Shown here piece after piece: positions 1 to 8,152 of a stretch of 64,000 bases of DNA. Origin of the DNA: an uncultured Pedobacter sp. (GTDB taxonomy: Bacteria > Bacteroidota > Bacteroidia > Sphingobacteriales > Sphingobacteriaceae); NCBI GenBank assembly GCA_938008555.1, contig CALLKE010000028.1:1-64000 (forward strand). The letters run 5' to 3'. The position numbers and the translations under genes are program-made. Every line of letters starts with the position of its first letter. Within the stretch, counting starts at the first letter, position 1. The notes beneath the pieces are model-generated. The model saw only the letters and a list, made by a program, of their open reading frames with translations, made no database searches and had not been told where the DNA came from.

Positions 1-1671
1 TATGGTCGTGGGATCCCACTAGGCAAAGTAATTGACTGCGTTTCCAAAATAAATACTGGTGGCAAATACGATTCAAAAGCATTTCAGAAATCGGTTGGCT
101 TAAATGGTGTTGGTACTAAAGCTGTCAACGCATTATCAGCTAGTTTCACTGTGCAATCCTACCGAGATGGCCGAACCAAAAGAGCAGAATTTGCCAAAGG
201 TGAACTCGTAAATGATGCAAAAGAAATAGATACAACACAACGTAACGGTACCGCTGTTACATTCGTTCCTGACGACTCTATTTTCCGCCACTATCATTTT
301 ATTAATGAGTTTATTGAAAACATGATTTGGAATTATGTTTTCCTTAACGCTGGATTAAGTATCACACTTAATGGTAAAAAATTTTACTCTGAACGTGGTT
401 TATTTGATCTACTAACCAGAAATACCGACTCGGAAACTATCCGCTATCCGATTATACACCTCAAAGGCGAAGATATTGAGATAGCAATGACACATGGTCA
501 ACAATATGGTGAAGAGTATTACTCCTTTGTGAATGGACAACATACAACACAAGGAGGAACACATCAAGCCGCGTTCCGTGAAGCAATCGTCAAAACAATA
601 CGCGAGTTTTACAAAAAAGAATTTGATGCTTCAGATATCCGAGCCTCCATTGTTTCGGCAATATCTATTCGAGTACAAGAACCCGTTTTTGAATCGCAAA
701 CTAAGACCAAACTAGGCTCCCAAAATATAGCACCTGAAGGGCCCAGTGTCCGTACATTCATCAATGACTTTATCAAAAAAGAATTAGATGATTACCTACA
801 CAAATATCCTTCAGACGCAGATGCTTTATTAAAACGAATTCTTCAATCAGAACGTGAACGCAAGGATATTGCCGGCATCAAAAAGTTGGCTAATGAACGA
901 GCCAAGAAAGCATCTCTTCACAACAAAAAACTTAGGGATTGTAAAATTCATTTTGACGACTCTCATGAACGTAAACAAGAAACTACACTGTTTATTACTG
1001 AAGGAGATTCAGCAAGTGGATCTATTACGAAATCTAGAGATGTGATGACTCAAGCAGTATTCAGCTTAAAAGGGAAACCACTCAACTGTTTTGGTCTCAC
1101 TAAAAAAGTAGTATACGAAAACGAGGAGTTCAACTTGCTACAACATGCTCTCAATATTGAAGATGGATTAGATAATCTTCGCTACAATAATATTGTGATC
1201 GCAACAGATGCAGATGTCGATGGCATGCATATTCGATTATTATTGATGACTTTTTTCTTACAATTTTTCCCAGATCTGGTGAAAGGAGGCCACGTATCTA
1301 TTTTACAAACTCCCCTATTTCGGGTACGCAACAAAAAAGAAACTATTTACTGTTACAATGATGAGGAGCGTCAGCGTGCTATCCAGAAACTAGGTAATAA
1401 ACCTGAAATAACTCGATTTAAAGGATTAGGTGAGATTTCGCCAACAGAGTTCGAATTATTTATTGGTAAAGACATCCGCCTTGACCCCGTTATTCTATCC
1501 AAAGAACAAACCATTAAAAGCTTACTAGAATATTACATGGGTAAAAACACACCAATCAGACAACAACATATTATCCAAAATCTGAGGCTTGAGGTTGATT
1601 TTATCAATAGTGAGGAAATGGCTATTACTTCAAATAAACTTGCTAACGATACAATTATTAATGCTTTGTAA
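1..1671 (+). CDS. parE: DNA topoisomerase IV subunit B, 5' partial
   Basis: ATPase subunit of the type II topoisomerase that decatenates daughter chromosomes. The reading frame is open from base 1, so the N-terminal part of the GHKL ATPase domain lies outside the window; 556 residues are visible. The frame opens with a GHKL segment (GLNGVGTKAVNA), followed by the transducer domain. The TOPRIM domain starts near base 1000 with EGDSASGS and carries the metal-binding DADVDG near base 1207. It ends in the usual C-terminal KGLGEISP and RQQHI segment. The KYDSKAF and VGLNGVG wording matches Bacteroidota ParE better than GyrB, which has GGLHGVG at this point; that choice is from family memory. The partner parC would be expected nearby but is not downstream, so it is probably elsewhere or upstream of the window. 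Confidence 0.93.
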   Translation, partial: YGRGIPLGKVIDCVSKINTGGKYDSKAFQKSVGLNGVGTKAVNALSASFTVQSYRDGRTKRAEFAKGELVNDAKEIDTTQRNGTAVTFVPDDSIFRHYHFINEFIENMIWNYVFLNAGLSITLNGKKFYSERGLFDLLTRNTDSETIRYPIIHLKGEDIEIAMTHGQQYGEEYYSFVNGQHTTQGGTHQAAFREAIVKTIREFYKKEFDASDIRASIVSAISIRVQEPVFESQTKTKLGSQNIAPEGPSVRTFINDFIKKELDDYLHKYPSDADALLKRILQSERERKDIAGIKKLANERAKKASLHNKKLRDCKIHFDDSHERKQETTLFITEGDSASGSITKSRDVMTQAVFSLKGKPLNCFGLTKKVVYENEEFNLLQHALNIEDGLDNLRYNNIVIATDADVDGMHIRLLLMTFFLQFFPDLVKGGHVSILQTPLFRVRNKKETIYCYNDEERQRAIQKLGNKPEITRFKGLGEISPTEFELFIGKDIRLDPVILSKEQTIKSLLEYYMGKNTPIRQQHIIQNLRLEVDFINSEEMAITSNKLANDTIINAL

Positions 1672-1706
1672 AATACCTTCACTAAAAAATGTAAGATGTG
1701 TGAAGA

Positions 1707-1814
1707 ATGAGATTTATTGATACGTATTCATCTTCTTACTACAAGAATAAAATCTCAATCATTATAATAGTCATTCACCATATAGAAATTTATCTCCCAA
1801 GGTTTCAGTTTTAG
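1707..1814 (+). promoter_or_regulatory. possible leader peptide upstream of pheA
   Basis: A 35-codon ATG reading frame starts 35 bases after parE and ends at TAG 1812-1814, 30 bases before pheA. It encodes four Tyr (two adjacent) and three Phe codons, and its last three sense codons read Phe-Gln-Phe inside the 5' arm of the hairpin at 1799-1825. The stop codon lies in the hairpin loop. This recalls amino-acid attenuation leaders such as pheL, but the Phe content is modest and no Shine-Dalgarno sequence is seen. It could be chance. Confidence 0.3.
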
Positions 1815-1830
1815 AACTGGACCTTTTTTA
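1799..1830 (+). terminator. hairpin with T-run before pheA (terminator or attenuator)
   Basis: Eleven base pairs (one G-T, one bulged T) close a TTAG loop and are followed by TTTTTTATTT. Arms are 1799-1810 and 1815-1825. It looks like an intrinsic terminator. It lies 128 bases after the parE stop but only 15 bases before the pheA start, so it may end parE transcripts or act as an attenuator of the aromatic operon. Confidence 0.6.
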
Positions 1831-1844
1831 TTTGAAAACACCAC

Positions 1845-2726
1845 ATGCAAGTAACAAGGGTAGCTATTCAAGGCATTCGAGCGTCTTTCCATGAAGAAGC
1901 AGCTTTTATTTTTTTTGGTCATGATATCCAAACCATTGAGTGCGTTTCATTCAAAGAGACCTGCGAGCTGTTGAAAAACAAACAAGCTGACCATGTGGTA
2001 ATGGCCATAGAAAATTCCATTACTGGCAGTCTATTATCAAATTATGCATTATTAAGTGAATATAATTTCTCTATTACCGGTGAGATTTATCTACCCATAC
2101 AGCTTCACTTACTAGCTTTTCCTGGTGTAAAATTTGAAAATGTAAAATATGTTCAATCACACCCGATTGCCATTCGCCAGTGCATCGATTTTTTTGACAT
2201 GTTTCCTCACTTACAAATAATAGAAAGTAGAGACACGGCAACTTGTGCAAAAAGAATACGCGACGAAAAACTAACTGACACTGTAGCCATTGCCAACCAA
2301 CTAGCTGCCCAATTATATGAATTAGACGTACTAGAAAGAGGAATCGAGTCAAATAAAAACAACTATACCCGTTTTCTTATTCTCTCCAGCCAGCCAATAG
2401 CTAGCTTGAAAAATGATAAAGCTTCGCTATCTTTTCAAGTGAGTAATAAAATAGGATCGCTAGCACAGATATTAAATATTTTCGCGGAGCAAAACATCAA
2501 TCTCAGCAACATACAATCGATGCCTGTATTGGGTAAGCCTAAAGAGTATACCTTTTATATAGACATCGAATGGAGCAAACAGATACACTATGATATTGCC
2601 ATCCAAGAAGTATTGAGACATACTACCAACTTGACAATTATGGGCGAGTATAAAAAATACAAACCCACCCCAACCAGGAAGCAAAGCCTCATTACCTCCT
2701 CCTCTTTTTTGGAAAAGGTGGAATAA
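1845..2726 (+). CDS. pheA: prephenate dehydratase
   Basis: Converts prephenate to phenylpyruvate, the committed step to phenylalanine, in the cytoplasm. The 293-residue protein is of normal length for a stand-alone dehydratase. The PDT domain fills residues 1-180, with AIENSITGS near residue 54 and the catalytic TRF at 175-177. An ACT regulatory domain follows (about 190-270), with GSLA near 204; this domain normally binds Phe for feedback inhibition. There is no fused chorismate mutase; that activity is on the next protein. First gene of the pheA-aroF-aroA-aroC run (43-base gap to aroF). The run lacks the prephenate dehydrogenase and aminotransferase that I would expect near it in many Bacteroidota. 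Confidence 0.95.
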   Translation: MQVTRVAIQGIRASFHEEAAFIFFGHDIQTIECVSFKETCELLKNKQADHVVMAIENSITGSLLSNYALLSEYNFSITGEIYLPIQLHLLAFPGVKFENVKYVQSHPIAIRQCIDFFDMFPHLQIIESRDTATCAKRIRDEKLTDTVAIANQLAAQLYELDVLERGIESNKNNYTRFLILSSQPIASLKNDKASLSFQVSNKIGSLAQILNIFAEQNINLSNIQSMPVLGKPKEYTFYIDIEWSKQIHYDIAIQEVLRHTTNLTIMGEYKKYKPTPTRKQSLITSSSFLEKVE

Positions 2727-2769
2727 GACGCACATTAAGTTATTAACCTTCATTCAACGCATACAAACA

Positions 2770-3876
2770 ATGAAGCTCCATCTAAGCATCCCCCCCCTGA
2801 ATACTTGGATTAAACCAACAAGTGAGCCTATACTCATTGCAGGCCCATGTAGTGTGGAAACGGAAGATCAGCTCCTCAATACTGCACACGCATTGGCTAA
2901 AACAGGAAAAGTATCTGTATTACGGGCTGGAATATGGAAGCCTCGTACTCGTCCAGGAGAATTTGAGGGAATAGGCAGTATTGGCTTACAATGGCTAAAA
3001 CGTGCTAAAGCCGAAACAGGCTTACCTACAGCCGTTGAGGTAGCCAATTCTAAACATGTAGAAGAAGCGTTGGCTGCTCATGTGGACATTTTATGGATTG
3101 GTGCTCGCTCAACAGTAAATCCATTCACGGTTCAAGATATTGCCGATGCCTTGCTGGGGGTTGACATTCCTGTCATGATCAAGAACCCTGTAAATCCGGA
3201 TTTATCATTATGGATGGGCGCTTTAGAGCGAATTAACAACGCTGGAATTAGCAAATTAGCTGCGATCCACCGAGGGTTTTCATCATTTGAGAAAACGACT
3301 TTCAGAAATGAGCCTATGTGGGACATAGTCATCCAGTTAAAAACACGATGTCCAGAGTTAGCCATTATTAATGATCCTAGCCATATCTGTGGCAGCCGAG
3401 AATTGATACCCTACATTGCACAAAAAGCAATCGATTTAGACATGCAGGGTTTGATGATCGAATCACATTTCGATCCCGCTAGCGCTTGGACGGATGCCAA
3501 ACAGCAACTAACTCCCGCTGCATTAGCGGAGTTGATGGATATGCTCACTCTACGTACCGTAGAATCGAGAAACCAAGTGTTTATTGATAATTTGACTAAG
3601 CTAAGACAGCAAATTGATCAGATTGATGATCAAATCATTCAAAAGATGGCTGAACGAATGCAGATTGTCCATAAAATAGGTGAATATAAGCGCGATAATG
3701 ATGTGACTATTTTACAAATACATCGCTGGGATGAAATAATACATAAGCGTAATGCATTTGCACAAGCACTCGGATTAGACTCTACTTTTACAAGTAAACT
3801 ACTAGCACTCATTCATAACGAATCTATTCGCAAACAAACGGAAATCATGAATACCCAAGTCGCCGTAGAGCAATGA
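2770..3876 (+). CDS. aroF: bifunctional DAHP synthase / chorismate mutase
   Basis: First step of the shikimate pathway (phosphoenolpyruvate plus erythrose 4-phosphate) joined to chorismate mutase. Residues 1-260 form a class I DAHP synthase TIM barrel: GPCSVE at 25-30, RAGIWKPRTRPGEF from 52, IGARS and MIKNP in the middle, NDPSH and IESH later. From about residue 270 an AroQ-type helical chorismate mutase follows (LRQQIDQIDDQI, then KIGEYK). In Bacteroidota and Bacillus the fused mutase lets prephenate or chorismate inhibit DAHP synthase; that allostery is known for relatives and inferred here. The stop overlaps the next start as ATGA, so it is probably translationally coupled to aroA. Confidence 0.95.
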   Translation: MKLHLSIPPLNTWIKPTSEPILIAGPCSVETEDQLLNTAHALAKTGKVSVLRAGIWKPRTRPGEFEGIGSIGLQWLKRAKAETGLPTAVEVANSKHVEEALAAHVDILWIGARSTVNPFTVQDIADALLGVDIPVMIKNPVNPDLSLWMGALERINNAGISKLAAIHRGFSSFEKTTFRNEPMWDIVIQLKTRCPELAIINDPSHICGSRELIPYIAQKAIDLDMQGLMIESHFDPASAWTDAKQQLTPAALAELMDMLTLRTVESRNQVFIDNLTKLRQQIDQIDDQIIQKMAERMQIVHKIGEYKRDNDVTILQIHRWDEIIHKRNAFAQALGLDSTFTSKLLALIHNESIRKQTEIMNTQVAVEQ

Positions 3877-5126
3877 GTTCGGCAAACATCATTTTAAGCA
3901 CCCCAACAAAAAATCTGACAGGCACGATCAATCTAACTGGATCTAAAAGTGAGAGCAACCGTGCATTAATGATGCAGGCATTAAGTAATGGAAAAGTTAA
4001 GCCACAGAATCTGTCAGAGGCGGCTGATACCTTGACGCTAAAACATATTCTAAACTCGACAGATACCACATTGAACGTCGGTCCAGCAGGAACTGCAATG
4101 CGTTTTCTGACAGCATTCCATACACTGCAAACCACGAATGTACTGCTCACTGGATCTGCACGTATGAAACAACGTCCTATCGGGATTCTGGTAGATGCCT
4201 TAAGACAATTAGGTGCTCAAATCACCTATGTAGAAAATGAAGGCTATCCCCCACTTAAAATCAAAGGGCCTTTACAACAAATCAGCAATCAGGTGCACAT
4301 TCGAGGTGATATGAGTAGTCAATATATTTCGGCATTGCTGCTCATTGCTCCTAGCCTGCCGCTCGGATTGCGTTTACATATCACAAGTGAACTTACTTCC
4401 ACACCATATATTGAAATGACTTTGGCTTTACTGGAACAAGCTGGTATACAATATACATGGGAGAACCAAATCATCCATATTGCTCACCAGCCTTTTCATG
4501 CGTGTACAATTGCTGTTGAGCCCGATTGGAGTGCAGCTTCTTACTGGTATGCGATGGCTATATTGGCTGACGAGGCCGAGTTTTTTCTTCCTGGACTAAG
4601 ACCATATAGTTTACAAGGTGATAGTAAAATCACGGAAATCATGGCCAATTTTGGGATCACTTCGGAGTTTAAAGACAGAGGTGTGCTCCTAAAAAAAGAG
4701 CCTAAAATTTTAAAACGCAAAATATTTGATTTTAAAGAATGCCCTGACCTTGCTCAAACTGTTATTGTTTGCTGTGCCGCTTTAGGACATGATGCTACTT
4801 TTACCGGATTAGAAACATTAAAAATCAAAGAAACAAATCGGATACAAGCACTCCAAAATGAGCTTGCTAAACTTGGCGTCAAACTAATTGAACAAAAAAA
4901 CGTATACAGGCTAGATTGCCACGCACTTCATTTTCCCGATACTATATATATCAACACCTACGATGATCACCGTATGGCAATGGCTTTTGCTCCACTCATT
5001 TTTAAGATCAAGGAAGTAGAAATAGAAAATAGTCATGTAGTGGAAAAATCATATCCCCATTTTTGGGATGATTTAGCGCATATTACGAGCCTCACTCAAA
5101 CCATCTCTCAGGAATATGGTCTTTAG
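3873..5126 (+). CDS. aroA: 3-phosphoshikimate 1-carboxyvinyltransferase (EPSP synthase)
   Basis: Joins phosphoenolpyruvate to shikimate 3-phosphate, the sixth step of the shikimate pathway. The 417 residues contain the N-terminal substrate loop GSKSESNR (about 23-30), the PEP-binding stretch GPAGTAMRF near residue 70, KETNRI in the second domain and DDHRMAMAF near the C-terminus. The ATG overlaps the aroF stop by four bases. The protein is slightly short, as is usual in Bacteroidota. The canonical NAGTA is PAGTA here, which I believe is a phylum variant. Confidence 0.95.
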   Translation: MSSANIILSTPTKNLTGTINLTGSKSESNRALMMQALSNGKVKPQNLSEAADTLTLKHILNSTDTTLNVGPAGTAMRFLTAFHTLQTTNVLLTGSARMKQRPIGILVDALRQLGAQITYVENEGYPPLKIKGPLQQISNQVHIRGDMSSQYISALLLIAPSLPLGLRLHITSELTSTPYIEMTLALLEQAGIQYTWENQIIHIAHQPFHACTIAVEPDWSAASYWYAMAILADEAEFFLPGLRPYSLQGDSKITEIMANFGITSEFKDRGVLLKKEPKILKRKIFDFKECPDLAQTVIVCCAALGHDATFTGLETLKIKETNRIQALQNELAKLGVKLIEQKNVYRLDCHALHFPDTIYINTYDDHRMAMAFAPLIFKIKEVEIENSHVVEKSYPHFWDDLAHITSLTQTISQEYGL

Positions 5127-5163
5127 AATGTCAACATTGTTTTAAAAAACATTTAGTTATAAC

Positions 5164-6279
5164 ATGGCGGGAAACTCATTCGGAACATTATTTCGTATCA
5201 CCACCTTCGGCGAATCACATGGGCCGGCTATCGGTGTTATTATTGATGGCTGCCCATCGAATCTAAAAATTGACCTCGATTTTATTCAGTCAGAGATGAA
5301 TAAACGTCGCCCAGGGCAATCTAAAATAACTACGCAACGTAAAGAAAACGATATCGTACAAATACTTTCCGGAGTTTTTGAGGGGAAAACAACTGGGGCT
5401 CCTTTGACTATGCTCATCCCAAATGAAGATCAACGCTCAAAAGATTATTCATCTATTCAAAGTGCATTTCGCCCTTCCCATGCCGATTATACTTACTATG
5501 CAAAATACCACCATCGCGACTATCGTGGCGGTGGACGCTCATCTGCACGAGAAACAGCTGCCCGTGTAGCCTCAGGAGCTGTCGCCAAGCTTTTTTTAAA
5601 ACAAATTGGGGTCGAAATATTTGCCCATGTTTCATCAGTCGGGGCTATTGAAATACCACATTTGGATACACATGATCTCAATCATCTTTTACAAATTCGC
5701 GAAAGTAATATAGTCCGCTGTCCCGACACAGAAACAGCTTATCGTATGATCGAGCTCATTGATGAACTACGACAAGCTGGTGATACTATTGGGGGTAAAA
5801 TAGATTGTATTATTCGCCACTGTCCTGTAGGATTAGGTGATCCTGTTTTTGATAAACTTCATGCAGATTTAGGGAAAGCCATGCTCAGTATAAATGCCGT
5901 ACATGGCTTTGAATATGGTTCTGGTTTTGTTGGATCCCAAATGAAAGGATCAGAACATAACGATATACCGATGGCTAACGATTCAGAGGGTAAAACCCAA
6001 ATTTATCAAACACAAAGTAACTTCTCAGGAGGGATACAGGGCGGAATATCTAATGGAATGGATATCACCTTTAGAGTAGCTTTTAAACCTGTAGCTACTC
6101 TCATCCAGAAACAATCTACGATCAATGTGGAAGGTGAGGCTGTAGAAATTTTGGGTAAGGGCCGACATGATCCTTGTGTAGTTCCACGTGCTGTGATTAT
6201 TGTGGAGGCAATGACTGCGCTCGTCATTGCTGATCATTACTTGAGAAATCAAGTTTATGGATTAAATCTTGATCATTAG
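5164..6279 (+). CDS. aroC: chorismate synthase
   Basis: Makes chorismate from EPSP using reduced FMN without net redox change; last step of the shikimate pathway. The 371 residues are full length. Visible signatures are TTFGESHG at the N-terminus, KRRPGQS, the FMN-binding RGGGRSSARET near residue 123, and GGIQGGISNG in the C-terminal third. It is the last gene of the aromatic operon, 37 bases after aroA, and is followed by a strong hairpin terminator at 6328-6362. Confidence 0.97.
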   Translation: MAGNSFGTLFRITTFGESHGPAIGVIIDGCPSNLKIDLDFIQSEMNKRRPGQSKITTQRKENDIVQILSGVFEGKTTGAPLTMLIPNEDQRSKDYSSIQSAFRPSHADYTYYAKYHHRDYRGGGRSSARETAARVASGAVAKLFLKQIGVEIFAHVSSVGAIEIPHLDTHDLNHLLQIRESNIVRCPDTETAYRMIELIDELRQAGDTIGGKIDCIIRHCPVGLGDPVFDKLHADLGKAMLSINAVHGFEYGSGFVGSQMKGSEHNDIPMANDSEGKTQIYQTQSNFSGGIQGGISNGMDITFRVAFKPVATLIQKQSTINVEGEAVEILGKGRHDPCVVPRAVIIVEAMTALVIADHYLRNQVYGLNLDH

Positions 6280-6327
6280 ATGCCAATAAAATAGACTAGC
6301 GTCACACATGCAAACAATCTAAAGCAT

Positions 6328-6362
6328 AAAAAATAGCTAGACTTAGAGCCTAGCTATTTTTT
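6328..6362. terminator. bidirectional intrinsic terminator after aroC
   Basis: A perfect 13-bp stem (6328-6340 with 6350-6362) closes a 9-base loop. The stem has A-rich and T-rich outer ends, so it can terminate aroC from the left and the lipoprotein gene that converges from the right. Confidence 0.9.
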
Positions 6363-6432
6363 GTATTAAAACATAATTTTTAAAAGTACTTCCTCAAATA
6401 ATCTGAGGATCATTACTAATCATCAATGCGAT

Positions 6433-7572
6433 TTATTTTTCTAGATCGATGAATTTTTGCCCTAAAATATGAGCAGCATTGTCATTCATAAAATTAGTAA
6501 TGGTAGGAGTTTTACTAGGAACAGTAAAGCCACCTTTCATAGCAAAAACTGCTATTCTATACTGACGTTTAAGTGTAGTCGCATCCACCGGATTCTTTTT
6601 ATCACTACCCTTCACTTCTTTAGCACCAATTGTAGTAAGCTTTGACACATCATCGCCCGAACCAAAATAGTATACTTCAGTACCATGTTTTACAGCATCC
6701 TTCAATCCCTTCGCAGCATTTTTAGCATCTTTAGTTAAATTTTTATATTTTTTAGTGTTCTCATCAATACAATCATTATACAGTTTTGCAGCTTGAGCGC
6801 GATACTGTGCATCATCAATTATAACCACATATGTTGCAGTATTAACCAATGATTTCGTTACAGTCAAACTAGGAATATTTGCATTAAAACCACTAAAAGT
6901 AACTTCAAGGTCATCTGTTACTAAATCCGATGCGATGACTGGTACTATCATATCCTTAACCTCAATTGTGATTTCCTGCGTTTTGATAGTTTCCTGATAA
7001 TTGCCGCTCTCTGCTGCTTTAACTGTCAAAATCACTTTACCTGCACTTACTGCAGTAATCTTTCCTCCTACATCAACAGTAGCTGAACCATCTATATCAG
7101 TGATCGCATACGTCAATTTGCCCGCATTACCAAGTATATCAACTTGCAAATCTTCGCCTTCGGTCATTGTAGCAATTGAACTAATCGTTAGATTTTGCTC
7201 TAGTTTAGAACTAGCCGCTACAATTGTTATTAACTGACTTGCAGTAGCCGCATTGTAGTTTGCATCGCCTGCTGAATTAACAACTAAGGTTACTGTACCC
7301 GTACTAATTCCAGTAACTAAGCCACTCGTAGGATTTACTGTAGCAGAACCACTACCGGCTTGAATAACATAGCCAATTACACCACCTACTTTACCAGCCG
7401 AGGAAGTTACAAGGGCTGTCGAAGTACTACCTACATTCATGGTAGTAGGCACATTAATTGTAAGCTTTGGTGTTTGCTTATTAATAGCTTGGGGTGCAGC
7501 TGAATCTTTCTTGCACCCAATGCAGGCAAGCAAGTAACCGATTGATAGGCCTAGTAAAACTTTTGTCTTCAT
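6433..7572 (-). CDS. lipoprotein with bacterial Ig-like (BIG2-type) repeats
   Basis: A 379-residue predicted lipoprotein. The N-terminus has Lys residues, a hydrophobic stretch and LLACIGC, so lipidation could be at Cys17 or Cys20. Two BIG2-like repeats follow, roughly 30-115 and 120-205, each with the pattern ..VNPTSGLVTGISTG.. / ..VDVGGKITAVSAG.. and GDANY or SGNY. The C-terminal 150 residues have a Lys-rich stretch and match nothing I recognise. BIG2-type domains are common in surface adhesins and polymer-binding lipoproteins; the role here is unknown. Surface location in the outer membrane is inferred. A -7 box lies 41 bases upstream. It stands alone, convergent with aroC. Confidence 0.75.
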   Translation of the reverse strand: MKTKVLLGLSIGYLLACIGCKKDSAAPQAINKQTPKLTINVPTTMNVGSTSTALVTSSAGKVGGVIGYVIQAGSGSATVNPTSGLVTGISTGTVTLVVNSAGDANYNAATASQLITIVAASSKLEQNLTISSIATMTEGEDLQVDILGNAGKLTYAITDIDGSATVDVGGKITAVSAGKVILTVKAAESGNYQETIKTQEITIEVKDMIVPVIASDLVTDDLEVTFSGFNANIPSLTVTKSLVNTATYVVIIDDAQYRAQAAKLYNDCIDENTKKYKNLTKDAKNAAKGLKDAVKHGTEVYYFGSGDDVSKLTTIGAKEVKGSDKKNPVDATTLKRQYRIAVFAMKGGFTVPSKTPTITNFMNDNAAHILGQKFIDLEK

Positions 7573-7612
7573 TCTAATTTGTTTTTAAATTATATATTCT
7601 ATTAATTAGGCC

Positions 7613-7620
7613 CAAAAGTA
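7613..7620 (-). promoter_or_regulatory. promoter -7 box (TACTTTTG) for the Ig-like lipoprotein
   Basis: Exact match to the Bacteroidota -7 consensus TAnnTTTG on the minus strand, 41 bases upstream of the ATG at 7572. A TTG at 7645-7647 (minus) is 24 bases further up, a little far for the -33 box. Confidence 0.5.
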
Positions 7621-7800
7621 TTTATTTTCATTGTAAACACAGCAATTTTTAATGTTAAATTAATTTAACATTCTTTATCATTCATCAAAACCAATAAAAA
7701 GGTAGCTTTATTGATTTTTTATTGAATTAATTTATCATAAAATAGACTATAATTACAGATAAATAGATATAAAATCTAATTCACAATTTGATGCTCGAAT

Positions 7801-8110
7801 ATGGATATAGAAAAGACTAGCATACATTGAATATGCTCTTGGGGATGGCATAATGTTGCTAGTTTTGCGGGCGAATACAGGGATCATGAATATTATAAAA
7901 GCAGTTCTATCTGCACTATTGATAAATATTTTTCTCAAAAGGATTTTGTCAAAATAGCGGCAGAAAAGATACTTTAAAAAGAGCACGAAACTAAACAAGT
8001 AAAAACAAGAAAATCTCACTCGAGCAGACCAATTTTCTAAATACCCTGCACGGAGAATACTCTTGAGGAGATGAGTTTCCAGATTTGGAAAAAGTCCAAT
8101 CCTTTTAATC
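7801..8110 (+). pseudogene. possible decayed coding sequence
   Basis: The 580 bases between the lipoprotein and the lptG-like gene hold no intact gene. In the plus frame starting at 7801 there are long protein-like stretches broken by stops at 7828, 7975 and 8038. The stretch 7831-7974 reads SWGWHNVASFAGEYRDHEYY and continues as a mixed-composition protein. The next segment is KEHETKQVKTRKSHSSRPIF. It does not look like random AT-rich spacer. I do not recognise the parent family. An 88-codon minus-strand frame at 7753-8019 overlaps it but has a composition unlike a normal protein and was not called. Confidence 0.3.
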
Positions 8111-8152
8111 CATCAAACTAGATTCTAAGATAGTACCATCAGAAGATGATTT

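Noticed and set aside
7753..8019. 88-codon minus-strand frame in the long gap
   Set aside because: Its composition (Phe- and Arg-rich, no family pattern) is unlike the neighbours, and the opposite strand reads more like a protein.
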